Made by a program: the position numbers and the translations under genes | The notes under the pieces: generated by a model | Told to the model about the DNA's origin: nothing | What the model saw: only the letters and a program-made list of their open reading frames with translations | Databases searched by the model: none | Assembly: GCA_031374735.1 (NCBI GenBank) | Contig: JANMGQ010000004.1 | Span: 1 to 64,000, forward strand | Source: JABFRJ01 sp031374735 | Lineage (GTDB): Bacteria; Pseudomonadota; Alphaproteobacteria; Rhizobiales; Hyphomicrobiaceae | Direction of reading: 5' to 3' | Length of the DNA: 64,000 nucleotides | Shown here: positions 50,346 to 60,107 of the stretch, one piece after another | How positions within the stretch are numbered: the stretch's first letter is position 1 | How the letters are laid out: each line of letters starts with the position of its first letter

Positions 50346-51262
50346 CAAGGTTCGCACTCATGCCTCGCACACATGCCCTTGTCTTGATTGCGCCAGCCGG
50401 CGCGCTCAGCGTGGAGCTATTGGCAACGGCCTCAGCGGCGCTCGGCGACGCCGATGAGGCCCGTTGGCTCTGTCACGAGACGGCTGCGGACGTAGCCTTC
50501 ACTGCACAAGACCCGCGCGAGATTTTGACCCGGGTTCGGTCTGTGATCGACGGGTTAGGCCTCGACCGCAGGGTCGACGTGAATGTCGTGGCGCTGCGCG
50601 ATCGGCGTAAACGGCTCCTCGTTGCGGACATGGATTCCACCATCATTCAGCAGGAGTGCATCGACGAGATGGCCGACCTGTTCGGCCTCAAGGAACGCAT
50701 TTCGGCCATCACCGAGCGTGCCATGCGGGGCGAACTCGACTTTGAGGCGGCGCTGAAGGAACGTTTAGGGCTATTGGCCGGCCTTGAGGAAGCGGGTCTC
50801 GAAAAGGTGTGGGCGGAGCGGATCGCCCTGATGCCTGGCGCGAAAACGCTGATCGCGACGATGCGCGCAAATGGGGCCTACACCGCGCTCGTCTCGGGCG
50901 GCTTCACGTTCTTCACGGCCAAGGTGGCGCGCGCCGTGGGCTTTGACACAAATCGGGCGAACCAGCTCGAGTTTTCAGACGGGCGCCTCACGGGGCGCGT
51001 GGTTGGGCCGGTCCTGGGGCGCGAGGCGAAGCTCGCGGCGTTGCAGGAATTCGCAGCCCTTCGCGGCCTGCCGATGAGCGCGACGTTGGCCGTCGGCGAT
51101 GGGGCGAACGATCTCGATATGGTCCGTGCCGCAGGACTTGGCGTGGCCTACCGCGCCAAGCCGAAGGTTGCCGCCGAAGCCGCTGCCGCTGTCACCCACG
51201 GCGACTTGACAGCGCTGCTCTATCTGCAGGGCTACTCGGACCGCGAATTCGTGACCGCCTGA
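50342..51262 (+). CDS. serB: phosphoserine phosphatase
   Basis: SerB removes phosphate from phosphoserine, the last step of serine synthesis. The 306-residue protein has an N-terminal regulatory domain of about 80 residues and then the HAD core: LLVADMDSTIIQQECIDEMA (nucleophile Asp), ALVSGGFTFFTAKVARAVGF and AVGDGANDLDMVRAAGLGVA. The GTG at 50342 overlaps the terC stop; an ATG at 50360 (MPRTHALVLI) is an alternative. It is separated from serC-serA by 10 kb. Confidence 0.95.
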   Translation: MTRFALMPRTHALVLIAPAGALSVELLATASAALGDADEARWLCHETAADVAFTAQDPREILTRVRSVIDGLGLDRRVDVNVVALRDRRKRLLVADMDSTIIQQECIDEMADLFGLKERISAITERAMRGELDFEAALKERLGLLAGLEEAGLEKVWAERIALMPGAKTLIATMRANGAYTALVSGGFTFFTAKVARAVGFDTNRANQLEFSDGRLTGRVVGPVLGREAKLAALQEFAALRGLPMSATLAVGDGANDLDMVRAAGLGVAYRAKPKVAAEAAAAVTHGDLTALLYLQGYSDREFVTA

Positions 51263-51265
51263 GGT

Positions 51266-52795
51266 TCATGCCGGCGGCGGGGCGCGATCGGGGATCACCA
51301 TGGTGAACACGGTGCCGCGGTTCGGATCGGGGTCGGCGAGTGTCAGCGTGCCTCCGTGGGCCGCGACCAGTTCGTTTGCAATCGCAAGCCCGAGACCCGA
51401 GCCGCCGCGCCGCGTGGAGCCCTGAAAGGCCTCGAACAAGTGCGCGCGTGCGACCTCGGGCAATCCAGGGCCAGTGTCGGCAACCGTGATCGTCACCGAG
51501 CGGTCGGCGCGCCGCGCAGATATCCGGACTTCCGCGTGCTCGCCTGATGCTTCGATGGCCTGGCAGGCATTGCGCACCATATTCGAGAGCACGCGATAGA
51601 GCTGATCGCGGTCGGCATCGACGCGCAAGTTTGGGCCGATCTCAATGTTCCAGGCGATCATCCCATCCTTCCGCGGGAGCCCGAGACCTTCGCCGACTTC
51701 GTCGATCAGTGGCCGCAAAGGCATCAGTTCGCGACGGGGCGGGGCTTCGGCCGCGCGCCCGAACTTGAGCGTGTCGTTGCAAAAGGCAATGGCGCGATCG
51801 AGGGTCGCGATCAGCTTTGGCGCAAAGCGCTGCACGCGCGGATCGGGAATACTGGTCACGCTGTCGGACAGCAGCTGCGCCGTCGACAGCATGTTGCGCA
51901 GATCGTGGTTGATCTTGCTGACGGCCAGACCGAGCGCCGCAAGACGACTTTTTTGCGCCAGGATCTGATTGAGTTCGCTCTGCATATGGGCGAGCTCGCG
52001 CTCCGCGGTGCCGAGTTCATCCACGCGATTGCTGGGTATGATGATGCGGCTCGTGTCTTCAGGCTTGGCCGAGAACCGCAACATGTTTGCGGTGAGGCGC
52101 GCCAGCGGATCAATCAACAGCGATCGGAGCGTCAGGAACACCAAGCCGCCGGCCAATGCCGAAATGAGGATCGAGAGCCACAGAATGTTGAGGCCGTACT
52201 TGACCATGGCCATACGCAACGGGCCTTGCGGCATAACCACGTCAACGACCTGGCCCTCGGTCATGCTGGGTATGCCGATGACGCGGATCAGACGCTTGTC
52301 GGGCAAGAAGAACACCATGAGCGCGTCCTTCACGAGGCGCAGGCGGAACGCGATGTTGTCGAGAATGCCCATGCCTTCGGCGGTCATGGGGCGCAGATCA
52401 TACTCCGCATCGATGGGTTCCCCCTCCATATCCTCCGACAGGAACAGCCGCCGTTGATCGTCCCGCTTCACCGTGACCATTTTAACCCGGGCCGTCCGCA
52501 ACAGTTCCTCACGCAGCTTTTCGGGCACGGTGCCATCGGGTGTCGCATCGGCGGCGAGCGCTGCCAGGCGGGCAGCACTCAGGCGCTCGTTCAGCCATGT
52601 CGAGCGGAAGTTGGCGATCGAGGGTACGAAGATTACGACCTCGGCGAGGAGCACGAACATGACTGTCAAGGCCAGCAACTTGCCCGACAGTCCGAACCGG
52701 CCACTGACCCGTGCGAGGCGTTTACGCAGGCTCGCGCGAGCGTCGGCCAAGAGGCCGCCGGCGGGAAACTGTGACCGTCTGGTGTCGCGATCCAC
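51266..52795 (-). CDS. membrane sensor histidine kinase
   Basis: This 509-residue kinase has a first membrane helix (LLALTVMFVLLAEVVIFVPS), a periplasmic sensor region of about 120 residues and a second helix (ILWLSILISALAGGLVFL). HAMP-like residues follow to about 270. The dimerisation box is ALGLAVSKINHDLRNMLSTA, with His in NHDLRN, and the ATPase domain shows QLYRVLSNMVRNACQAIEAS, TVADTGPGLPE and GGSGLGLAIANELVAAHGGT. No response regulator is adjacent. It converges with serB, with three bases between stops. The signal is unknown. Bases 52796-53060 show no gene. Confidence 0.92.
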   Translation of the reverse strand: MDRDTRRSQFPAGGLLADARASLRKRLARVSGRFGLSGKLLALTVMFVLLAEVVIFVPSIANFRSTWLNERLSAARLAALAADATPDGTVPEKLREELLRTARVKMVTVKRDDQRRLFLSEDMEGEPIDAEYDLRPMTAEGMGILDNIAFRLRLVKDALMVFFLPDKRLIRVIGIPSMTEGQVVDVVMPQGPLRMAMVKYGLNILWLSILISALAGGLVFLTLRSLLIDPLARLTANMLRFSAKPEDTSRIIIPSNRVDELGTAERELAHMQSELNQILAQKSRLAALGLAVSKINHDLRNMLSTAQLLSDSVTSIPDPRVQRFAPKLIATLDRAIAFCNDTLKFGRAAEAPPRRELMPLRPLIDEVGEGLGLPRKDGMIAWNIEIGPNLRVDADRDQLYRVLSNMVRNACQAIEASGEHAEVRISARRADRSVTITVADTGPGLPEVARAHLFEAFQGSTRRGGSGLGLAIANELVAAHGGTLTLADPDPNRGTVFTMVIPDRAPPPA

Positions 52796-53060
52796 GTTTG
52801 GTCCTTGCTACGTCCGCTCCCGGTTGGTCACCGGGAGACGGTCAAAGTGCGCCGTAGCGTTGATATGGACTGAAGCACGACAATGACCCACGATCGCTCC
52901 TGTTCGCGTGCCAGCTCCTCGTTTCGCAGCTCGGCACGTCGATACCTCTCGTTTGCGTGGTGGTTGCTATCGAATGGCGCACCGGCTGCGGTCTGTAAAG
53001 CCAACCAGGACCGCCACCGGTTCACGTCCACCGCACAACATGGTCACAATACGTTGAATG

Positions 53061-53873
53061 TCACCTGGGCGTCGCGGGTGGATCGAAATCGTACGAGCTG
53101 AACAGCTTTTGCGCCTCAGGCGTCATCAGGTACGCCGCAAACGCAAGGGCTGCCGACGACGCCTTGGCTGACACGGCCAGCCGCTGGTCCAATGGGCTGT
53201 GCAGTGACGGCGGGATAGCCGCGGCGACCAGGATGTCGGCCAAAGCGGGAGCCCGCGCCATGCTGTGGCTGACAAAACCGATCGCCGCCGCCCCCGTCGC
53301 CACATACTGCGTGGCTTGAGCGACATTTTCGCCGTAGACCAGCCGCGGCCGATACAGCTCGAGCAGATTGCGGGCCTTCAACACTTCTATGGCCCGTTGG
53401 CCGTACGGCGCGTGTTCCGGGTTGGCGAGGGCGATGCGAAAGGCTGTGCCGCTGCGCAAAATGGTCGTGATCTCACCCAACGGATCTGCGGCCAACAGAG
53501 CTTGATGAAAGGCCTGGTCCCGGCGCGCGATGATGGCGAGACGGCCACGCGCATAGATGGGACCCGCGGTGGGCATGACCCCGTCACGCACAAGATCAAG
53601 AACGAAGCGTTCGTCAGCCGCCAGAAACACCTCAAACGGGGCGCCCTGGCGGATCTGGCGCGCAAGATTGCCGGTTGAGCCGTAGGTGACCTTAGCCGGC
53701 GCTCCACCGCTGCGTTCGAAGGCCGCAACCAGTTCGGGCAGCACCACCTGCAAGTCTGATGCTGCCGCTATCCGGACCGGCTCGATGGCCCAAGCAGTGG
53801 CGGGCGCGACCGTCGCCGCCAGCGCCGCGAGAGTGAAACAGCGACGATCGAGAAGGTGTGTTGTGTGCGTCAT
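53061..53873 (-). CDS. modA: ModA-like periplasmic molybdate-binding protein
   Basis: This 270-residue type II binding protein has a signal peptide (DRRCFTLAALAATVAPATAW). The ModA pattern is AASDLQVVLPELVAAF, YGSTGNLARQIRQGAPFEVF, LAADERFVLDLVRDG and LVYGENVAQATQYVATGAAA. The start at 53873 is preferred over 53921, which adds a non-homologous leader. The permease and ATPase (modB, modC) are not adjacent, so it may act with subunits encoded elsewhere. moeA, which uses molybdate, lies 8 kb to the right. Confidence 0.85.
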   Translation of the reverse strand: MTHTTHLLDRRCFTLAALAATVAPATAWAIEPVRIAAASDLQVVLPELVAAFERSGGAPAKVTYGSTGNLARQIRQGAPFEVFLAADERFVLDLVRDGVMPTAGPIYARGRLAIIARRDQAFHQALLAADPLGEITTILRSGTAFRIALANPEHAPYGQRAIEVLKARNLLELYRPRLVYGENVAQATQYVATGAAAIGFVSHSMARAPALADILVAAAIPPSLHSPLDQRLAVSAKASSAALAFAAYLMTPEAQKLFSSYDFDPPATPR

Positions 53874-53980
53874 GCCGCGCGATATGGGTGCGAATTCGCG
53901 AATTGCCAATCGGAACACCAAGACTGGAGCCGAGCGACGCTGGCATGCTAAGCCCTGTCTAGCATCGATCTGGGGGTGGT

Positions 53981-54523
53981 ATGTTCAACGAAGCCGAGCT
54001 GTCGCAGAAAATTCTGAACTTCGCCAACACCTATCAGGCCTGGATCGGGCCGATCGTGTTCCTCCTGGCCTTCGGCGAAAGCATCGCGTTCGTATCGCTC
54101 GTGCTGCCGTTCTGGGGGATTTTGGTCACCCTTGGCGCAGTGCTCGGCGCGGCCGGTGGTTACCAGTATTGGACAATCCTTGTGTGTGCCGCCGTCGGAG
54201 CCGCGCTTGGGGACTGGGTCTCCTATTGGCTCGGCAAGCACTATGACAAAGAGATCCGCGCCATGTGGCCGATCCGTAACTATCCCGGCATGATGGAGAA
54301 GGGCGAGAAGATCTTTCACGACTATGGCGCCTGGGCCATAGTGATCGCCCGCTTTTCTGGGCCTTTGCGCGCGGCTGTGCCGATCATCGCCGGCGCACTC
54401 CAGATGAACTGGCATGTGTTTCAGATCGCCAACTGGACCTCGGCGTTCCTGTGGTCAGCGGTGCTCATCACGTTCGGAGACGTGATCGGTAAGGTGATTG
54501 CGAAACTGTTCGGGGGCGGGTGA
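53981..54523 (+). CDS. DedA-family membrane protein
   Basis: This 180-residue protein has the DedA (VTT) core: IVFLLAFGESIAFVSLVLPF, AAVGAALGDWVSYWLGKHYD, and the conserved FSGPLRAAVPIIAGALQMNW with the usual Arg and Pro. Family members are flippases for undecaprenyl phosphate or phospholipids and support membrane homeostasis. It begins after a GGGGGTGGT leader and is followed seven bases later by the hydroxylase gene, suggesting one transcript. Confidence 0.9.
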   Translation: MFNEAELSQKILNFANTYQAWIGPIVFLLAFGESIAFVSLVLPFWGILVTLGAVLGAAGGYQYWTILVCAAVGAALGDWVSYWLGKHYDKEIRAMWPIRNYPGMMEKGEKIFHDYGAWAIVIARFSGPLRAAVPIIAGALQMNWHVFQIANWTSAFLWSAVLITFGDVIGKVIAKLFGGG

Positions 54524-54530
54524 GGCACAT

Positions 54531-55808
54531 ATGGCTGCCGATGCAACTGTTGCTGTTGTCGGCGGCGGGCCGGCCGGGCTGGTTGCCGCTCTCGCGCTGG
54601 CGCGAACTCAGGTGTCCGTCACCGTCGTTGCGCCCCGCCTGACGGTGGCGATGCGTGCGGCGGACACACGGACATTCGCCGCTCTCGGTGGCAGTCTCGA
54701 CTTGTTTCGTGCACTCGATGTCTGGAATGTTCTTGCGCCGCAAACAGCGCCGCTCGAAGGCATACGATTGATCGACGACCGCGGCGGTCTGTTGCGCGCA
54801 CCCGAGGTCATGTTTCGAGCCACCGACGTCGGGCTCAAGCAGTTCGGCGCCAATATTCCACAGGCGGTTCTTGGCGCTGTGCTGGCTGCGGCGGTGGACC
54901 GAACCCCCACAATCCGTTGGCTTGATGCCACCGCCACACGCATGACGCCGGCTGACGAACATGTCATGCTGACACTCGGCGATGGCACGCAACACCAGTT
55001 TGGATTGGTCGCGGCCGCCGACGGCCGCGCCTCGCTCGGACGCGCTGCCGCCAGCATCGACACCAAGGCATGGAGCTATCCGCAGGCAGCTATTGCTTGC
55101 GTGTTTGGGCACAGCCGACCCCACGGCGCCATCTCGACCGAATTTCACCGCAGCACAGGGCCGCTGACGACAGTGCCGATGCCAGATGTGCCTCTGCCAG
55201 ATGTGTCTGGCCAAGGCGAGGCGCACGCCCACCGATCAAGCCTCGTGTGGGTCGAGACGCCAGAGCGGGCTACTGAGCTGAAAGCAATGGACGACGCGAC
55301 GTTTGTCGGTGCTTTGACAACGCGGTTGCAAGGCTTGCTTGGCACCTTGAACCATCTTGGCGCCCGGGCGCTGTTTCCGCTGTCGGGCCTCGAAGCACAA
55401 ACCATGGCGCGCAATCGGATCGCACTGGTGGGCGAGGCTGGCCATGTGCTGCCCCCGATCGGTGCCCAGGGGCTGAATCTCGGCCTACGGGACGCTGCCA
55501 CTTTGGCCGAATGCGTCGATGACGCGGCCCGCCTCAAGGCCGACATTGGCGGCGCTGACGTCTTGGCGACCTATGCGCGCCGCCGTAGCGCCGACGTTTC
55601 CGCGCGCACGTTTGCCATCGATCTGCTGAACCGCTCGCTGCTGTCCACAGCTCTGCCGTTCGATGCGGCCCGCGGTATCGGTCTGCACGCAATGGCGCTC
55701 AGCCCTGCGCTGCGCCGGCTCGCGATGCAACAGGGTCTTGAGCCAGTGGGCGCGCGCCCTCGCTTGATGCAGCCCACCTTCGTCGCTGACGCGCGACATC
55801 TAGCTTGA
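54531..55808 (+). CDS. UbiH/UbiF-family FAD-dependent hydroxylase
   Basis: This is a 425-residue flavoprotein monooxygenase. The FAD dinucleotide motif is VAVVGGGPAGLVAALALART (about 7-26). The second FAD motif is RIALVGEAGHVLPPIGAQGL, then NLGLRDAATLAECVDDA. The DG motif is LVAADGRASLGR. These define the ubiquinone-type aromatic hydroxylases (Coq6/UbiH). It may hydroxylate a ubiquinone precursor, but a catabolic role cannot be excluded. The start ATG at 54531 is used, with the longer frame (54498) overlapping DedA. Confidence 0.88.
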   Translation: MAADATVAVVGGGPAGLVAALALARTQVSVTVVAPRLTVAMRAADTRTFAALGGSLDLFRALDVWNVLAPQTAPLEGIRLIDDRGGLLRAPEVMFRATDVGLKQFGANIPQAVLGAVLAAAVDRTPTIRWLDATATRMTPADEHVMLTLGDGTQHQFGLVAAADGRASLGRAAASIDTKAWSYPQAAIACVFGHSRPHGAISTEFHRSTGPLTTVPMPDVPLPDVSGQGEAHAHRSSLVWVETPERATELKAMDDATFVGALTTRLQGLLGTLNHLGARALFPLSGLEAQTMARNRIALVGEAGHVLPPIGAQGLNLGLRDAATLAECVDDAARLKADIGGADVLATYARRRSADVSARTFAIDLLNRSLLSTALPFDAARGIGLHAMALSPALRRLAMQQGLEPVGARPRLMQPTFVADARHLA

Positions 55809-55823
55809 GCTGTTCGCTTCGAT

Positions 55824-56090
55824 CTATTCGGCCGCCGCCGTGGGCTGATCAGGCTCGATGGTGGCGTAAAGCAGCGCCGCCCCGCCTCCTGCGAACAGGG
55901 TGATCAAGACAATGCCAATCAGGGCGCGCTTCAGCAACCAACGGCCAGAGCGAAGCGTTGCTGCCGGTCGAACGTCGCGCGGGAACTCCGACGATGGCAC
56001 CTGTGTCGCTTTCAAAGTCTGCTTCCTTGTCTCGAATCGATACGCCACCAAGCCCTTTGATCGCGTCACGAACAAGGCATTGGGGTGCAA
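55824..56090 (-). CDS. small single-helix membrane protein
   Basis: This is an 88-residue frame from a TTG at 56090. A basic segment (FPRDVRPAATLRSGRWLLKR) precedes one membrane helix (ALIGIVLITLFAGGGAALLY) and a short acidic tail. Such a layout fits a type II anchored peptide, but the start codon is weak and the first 40 residues are not distinctive. It could be shorter in reality. Confidence 0.4.
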   Translation of the reverse strand: MHPNALFVTRSKGLVAYRFETRKQTLKATQVPSSEFPRDVRPAATLRSGRWLLKRALIGIVLITLFAGGGAALLYATIEPDQPTAAAE

Positions 56091-56217
56091 GACTGTTCTG
56101 CAAATTTGCAGGATGCGTCACGGCGTCAGCTGCTGCGATGCATGCGCCCTTCGGTCCCGCCCGGTTCTCAGACGATCCGGACCCGCGCCCGCCATTACAA
56201 TGGTTCATTTCACTGGT

Positions 56218-56658
56218 TCATTTCACTGGCAGTCCGGCCTTCAACCAGCCGGCACCATGGCGCCCCCCGACGACGCCTTCGGCGACGTCGGTCACGTTCG
56301 TGTAGCCAGCCTTGGCAAGCTCGACCTGTAACGCGGCGCTGCGGTTGCCAGTCCGGCAGATGAGGGCGAGGGGCTTGGTGCGGTCACCCTTGGTCACAGC
56401 CTCCAGCGCGGCGAAAAATTTGGCAGCGTCCTGGTGCATCGTGATGGCTTGGGCTGATGCGGGAACACCTGTCTCGCGCCATTCTTCGGGCGTGCGGATG
56501 TCGAGCAGGACGATCTCTCCCGATGCCGCCCGGGTGTGCGCCTCAAGTGGGGTCATGGCCTGCGGTTTCGGGGCGCGCGATTGCTGGGCTGATACGGCAT
56601 GCACAGCGCCGCTCAAGGCAAGCATAGCAAGAACGGCATGTCGGCGCGTGATGGGCAT
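56218..56658 (-). CDS. exported rhodanese-like sulfurtransferase
   Basis: This 146-residue protein has a signal peptide (RRHAVLAMLALSGAVHAVSA) followed by a single rhodanese domain: GEIVLLDIRTPEEWRETGVP, then the active-site loop LICRTGNRSAAL with Cys near 109, and TDVAEGVVGG. It would act on sulfur compounds or as a redox or sulfur carrier in the periplasm. RBS GGAGGAT lies ahead of the ATG. It is adjacent to, but not overlapping, the next minus-strand gene. Confidence 0.86.
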   Translation of the reverse strand: MPITRRHAVLAMLALSGAVHAVSAQQSRAPKPQAMTPLEAHTRAASGEIVLLDIRTPEEWRETGVPASAQAITMHQDAAKFFAALEAVTKGDRTKPLALICRTGNRSAALQVELAKAGYTNVTDVAEGVVGGRHGAGWLKAGLPVK

Positions 56659-56700
56659 CGGATCCTCCAGCGGCGTAACATGCCACTGGGCGCCAGCCGA

Positions 56701-57141
56701 TCAAGAGCCGTACCACGCGTCACATGTCACTTTATCGCTATCGCGGGCGGCGCGGGCATGGGCCGTCACGCCAATCAAGCCTTGGAGCGTCACACTGCCC
56801 TCTTCGTGGTCGCTCTCGCGATGGAACTCGAAACAATTGGGGCTGTGCTTGACGACGTACCAGCAGCCCCCGCTGATCTTGTCATAGAAGGTGCAGAACA
56901 GCTTGCCCCGCACGCTCCACTTGCCCGCGTCGGCCTTGAGGTCGTCCTTATAGGCGATGCGTCCGCCCGTAACATAGACTTCGACGAAGTTGACCTTGTC
57001 GGCCAAGTAGTAGCCTTTGATGGTCTGCCCGCCGAGCTCTTCCTCCAGGCGTGGACCGATTAAGAATTCGCTGGCCGATGCGACATTAGCCGCACAGGCG
57101 ACCAGGGCGAAAGTCGCGGCTCTCAAAGCGGCCTTCAACAT
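56701..57141 (-). CDS. secreted hypothetical protein
   Basis: This is a 146-residue protein from the ATG at 57141, with signal peptide MLKAALRAATFALVACAANV and a likely cut after ASASE. The mature part reads LGGQTIKGYYLADKVNFVEV, FCTFYDKISGGCWYVVKHSP and NCFEFH, with four cysteines that may form disulfides. It resembles small periplasmic proteins of unknown function common in rhizobia. The longer frame from 57195 is not used. Confidence 0.68.
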   Translation of the reverse strand: MLKAALRAATFALVACAANVASASEFLIGPRLEEELGGQTIKGYYLADKVNFVEVYVTGGRIAYKDDLKADAGKWSVRGKLFCTFYDKISGGCWYVVKHSPNCFEFHRESDHEEGSVTLQGLIGVTAHARAARDSDKVTCDAWYGS

Positions 57142-57308
57142 TGCAATCCCTCTTGCAAAAGAGCTGTCATCCATCCGATGAAGTGGACGCAACACACTAT
57201 GGCGCTGATTTCGGCAAGACTAGGACTGAACACCAGGACAGCACTGGGTACCAGGACAGCACTGACGCAGAACAACGACAGTGCGACACGCGGGCGGATT
57301 ATCGATAC

Positions 57309-58049
57309 ATGGACGACCATAGACGTTCGATCCCAAGGACAGCAGCGGCTCGTCGAATAGCGTGGGCTCTTGCGCTGATCTGTTCGGCCTATGCGCCATC
57401 CGTCGCGCAATCGCCGCCACCAACGCCGCCCCCCGCTGCGTCACAGGCCCCGCCGCCCCCGCCGGCAGCAGCGGCACCTGCAACACCCGCGGCATCACAG
57501 GCAGATCTCGACCTGATCAAGGCGCTCCGCGCTGGTGGTCTTGCCCTCGTTATGCGGCACGCGCTCGCCGACCCCGACAAGTTCGACGCTGATCCGCGCA
57601 ACTTCAAGAATGTCCGTTCTCAGCAGCCGTTGACGGAGGCTGGCCAGACCAGCGCGCGCGCCTTTGGCGACAGCGTGCGTGTCATAGGCGTTCCAATAGG
57701 CGAAGTTCTGACGAGCCGCTTCAACAGAGCGTATCAAACGGCCGTGTTGGCCGGTTTCAAGGATGCCAAACCGGTCACGGAATTGACCGAGGGCAGTCTC
57801 GTTACATCGCCCAACGAACAGCGACGCCGCGCAAGTGCACTCAAGCAGTTGGCTGCCGCGCCTTTGCCAGCTGGCACCAACCGCCTGTTGGTCACGCATC
57901 GCGTCAACATTTTGCAGGCGTACGGCAAGGAGTGGTTTGATGTGCGGGAGGGCGAAACCAGCATTTTCCGTGTCGACAACGGCACCTATTCGCTGATCGC
58001 CCGGGTGCCGATCGGGGATTGGCAGCGGCTGGCAGCAGCGAAGCGCTGA
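57309..58049 (+). CDS. exported histidine phosphatase-family protein
   Basis: This 246-residue protein from the ATG at 57309 has a signal-like helix (RIAWALALICSAYAPSVAQS), a Pro/Ala-rich linker (about 38-65) and a phosphoglycerate-mutase-like domain. The catalytic RH motif is in GLALVMRHALADPDK, the conserved Arg in LTSRFNRAYQTA and the second His in LLVTHRVNILQAYG. The branch contains periplasmic phosphatases of unknown substrate. In the upstream 57234-57263 ACCAGGACAGCACTG is repeated in tandem. Confidence 0.84.
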   Translation: MDDHRRSIPRTAAARRIAWALALICSAYAPSVAQSPPPTPPPAASQAPPPPPAAAAPATPAASQADLDLIKALRAGGLALVMRHALADPDKFDADPRNFKNVRSQQPLTEAGQTSARAFGDSVRVIGVPIGEVLTSRFNRAYQTAVLAGFKDAKPVTELTEGSLVTSPNEQRRRASALKQLAAAPLPAGTNRLLVTHRVNILQAYGKEWFDVREGETSIFRVDNGTYSLIARVPIGDWQRLAAAKR

Positions 58050-58165
58050 GCACGCGAATCGGCAAGTGCCACCCCTATCGTGCAACCCGTATCGGGATAG
58101 TTTGACCACACCGACTGAGAGAGCTGGCGACCTCGATTGCAATCTCAGGACGGATCAGGATCGAC

Positions 58166-59803
58166 ATGACCATAACCATCTTTGCCGCCCGCAAGATCAT
58201 CACCATGAACCCCGCGCGTCCCTATGCGACGCATGTGGCCGTGCGGGACGGGCGCATCCTGGGTGTTGGCACGATCAACGAATTGAAGGGATGGGGCACG
58301 CACACCGTTAATGATCTGTTCGCCGAAAAGGTGCTGATGCCAGGCCTGGTCGAAGGCCACAGCCACGCCTCCGAAGGCACCATGTGGCGCTTCGTCTATT
58401 GCGGTTACTTCGATCGCACCGACCCCAACGGCAAGACCTGGATTGGTGTGCCCGACGTCGAGGCCGTGGTTGCGCGGCTCGCTGAGGCGCATGCCGCCTC
58501 CGCCGAGGGACCGCTGACGGGGTGGGCGCTCGATCCCATCTATTTCGCCGACGGCCGCCGCATGGCGCGCGCCGATCTCGACCGCGTCTCCAAGGATCGG
58601 CCGATCGGCATCATGCACGCCAGCGGCCACATCATGAACGTCAACTCCAAAGCGCTTGAGCTGGCGGGGATGCTGCGCGCCGGCGTCAATCATCCGGGCG
58701 TCCCACTCGGCGACGACGGACTGCCGACCGGCGAGATGAAAGGCCCCGATGCCATGACGCCGCTTGGCCGCCATGTGGGCCTGGACCGCGGACTGCTGGC
58801 GGCAGACGAGCAAGGTGTGCGCGACTTTGCGCGGCTTTGCGTGCGTAAGGGGGTGACCACAGCCACCGACCTCGCCAACCTGCTGCCAGACCCGGCCGTC
58901 GCCATCATGGCCGCGCTAGGTGCGGAAGCGAATTTCCCGACCCGCATCGTGTCGTTGCGCGTGCTCCGCGATCTCGGGCCGAAGGCAACCATCGAACATG
59001 CAGCGGCCTTGCGCGCCAAAAGCAACGACCTCATGCGCTTTGGTATCGTCAAGATCGTCGTCGACGGCTCGATCCAGGGCTTCTCCGCACGCCTGCGGTG
59101 GCCGGGCTACTTCAACGGTGCCGGACCAGGCCTGTGGTACGTCACGCCAGAGCATCTGCGTGAAGCGCTAGAAACGGCGCTGAAGATGGGCATACAGGTG
59201 CACACCCACACCAACGGCGACGAAGCCACGGAATTGGTGCTCGACACCCTCGAAGCTGCCTTGAAAACATATCCGTCGGCAGATCACCGTTTCACCCTGC
59301 AGCATTGCCAGCTCGCCAACGCGGCGCAATTTCGGCGCATGAAGACACTGGGCATGTGCGTGAACTTGTTCCCAAACCACCATTACTATTGGGGTGATCA
59401 GCACTATGCATTGACCGTCGGCCCGGAGCGCGCCGAACGGATGAACGCCTGCGCGACGGCCCTCGCCTCGGGCGTGCCCATTGCCATCCACTCCGATGCC
59501 CCCGTCACACCTCTTGGGCCGCTGTTCACGGCTTGGTGCGCGATCAACCGCAAGACAGCCAGTGGCCGCATTCTCGGCGCGCAGGAGCGCATCTCTTTGG
59601 CCGAGGCCTTGCGCACCATCACATTGGGTGCCGCCTACACGCTGAAACTCGATGGCGAGATCGGCTCCATCGAAGTCGGCAAGCAGGCTGATTTCGCGGT
59701 GTTGCATGACGACCCGGAGACCGTAGGCGAAACGCGCCTGAAGGACGTCCGCGTCTGGGGTACGATACAGCGCGGCCGCGTCTTCGAAGCGGCGGCCATC
59801 TGA
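58166..59803 (+). CDS. YtcJ-like metal-dependent amidohydrolase
   Basis: This is a 545-residue amidohydrolase-superfamily enzyme. Metal-binding features are VEGHSHASEG near the N-terminus, IQVHTHTNGDEATELVLDTL, FTLQHCQLANAAQF and IAIHSDAPVTPLGPL. The C-terminal beta-sandwich closes with GSIEVGKQADFAVLHDDPET. Family members hydrolyse amides such as N-substituted formamides or aryl amides, but the substrate is not visible. It stands alone between a histidine phosphatase and lexA. Confidence 0.87.
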   Translation: MTITIFAARKIITMNPARPYATHVAVRDGRILGVGTINELKGWGTHTVNDLFAEKVLMPGLVEGHSHASEGTMWRFVYCGYFDRTDPNGKTWIGVPDVEAVVARLAEAHAASAEGPLTGWALDPIYFADGRRMARADLDRVSKDRPIGIMHASGHIMNVNSKALELAGMLRAGVNHPGVPLGDDGLPTGEMKGPDAMTPLGRHVGLDRGLLAADEQGVRDFARLCVRKGVTTATDLANLLPDPAVAIMAALGAEANFPTRIVSLRVLRDLGPKATIEHAAALRAKSNDLMRFGIVKIVVDGSIQGFSARLRWPGYFNGAGPGLWYVTPEHLREALETALKMGIQVHTHTNGDEATELVLDTLEAALKTYPSADHRFTLQHCQLANAAQFRRMKTLGMCVNLFPNHHYYWGDQHYALTVGPERAERMNACATALASGVPIAIHSDAPVTPLGPLFTAWCAINRKTASGRILGAQERISLAEALRTITLGAAYTLKLDGEIGSIEVGKQADFAVLHDDPETVGETRLKDVRVWGTIQRGRVFEAAAI

Positions 59804-60107
59804 CGCTGCCTGCTTGAGGGATCACGTCAGCGTGTACGCAGACGCCGCCAGCGTCAGCGCCGGATACCGGCCTGACTGCGGATGCTGCACGTTTCTGTGA
59901 CTCCGTGCGGCCAATAAACTTCGGCCGAACCACGTTCACCCGCCCCTTAGAGTGTAATCCCCAACGAGGAAGTCCGTAGCAAGACGGGAGGTGCGAAGTC
60001 CTTCGTTCTCGCCACAGGGCAGCCCCTTGGAGCAAACATACGAATGCGCGCAACTGGCGAGGGACAACTCGCCCAGAGGTGCTAATGGCGCGAGCCCAGA
60101 ATCAGCC
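59804..60107. other. intergenic region between amidohydrolase and lexA
   Basis: These 304 bases lie between convergent genes and contain no protein-like open frame on either strand. I see only short imperfect palindromes such as GACGCCGCCAGCGTC (59840-59854) and GGCCAATAAACTTCGGCC (59910-59927). No tRNA-like fold was found. Confidence 0.4.

Noticed and set aside
52828..53101. short open frames on both strands between the sensor kinase and modA
   Set aside because: Neither has a ribosome binding site, plausible composition or recognisable motif; treated as intergenic.
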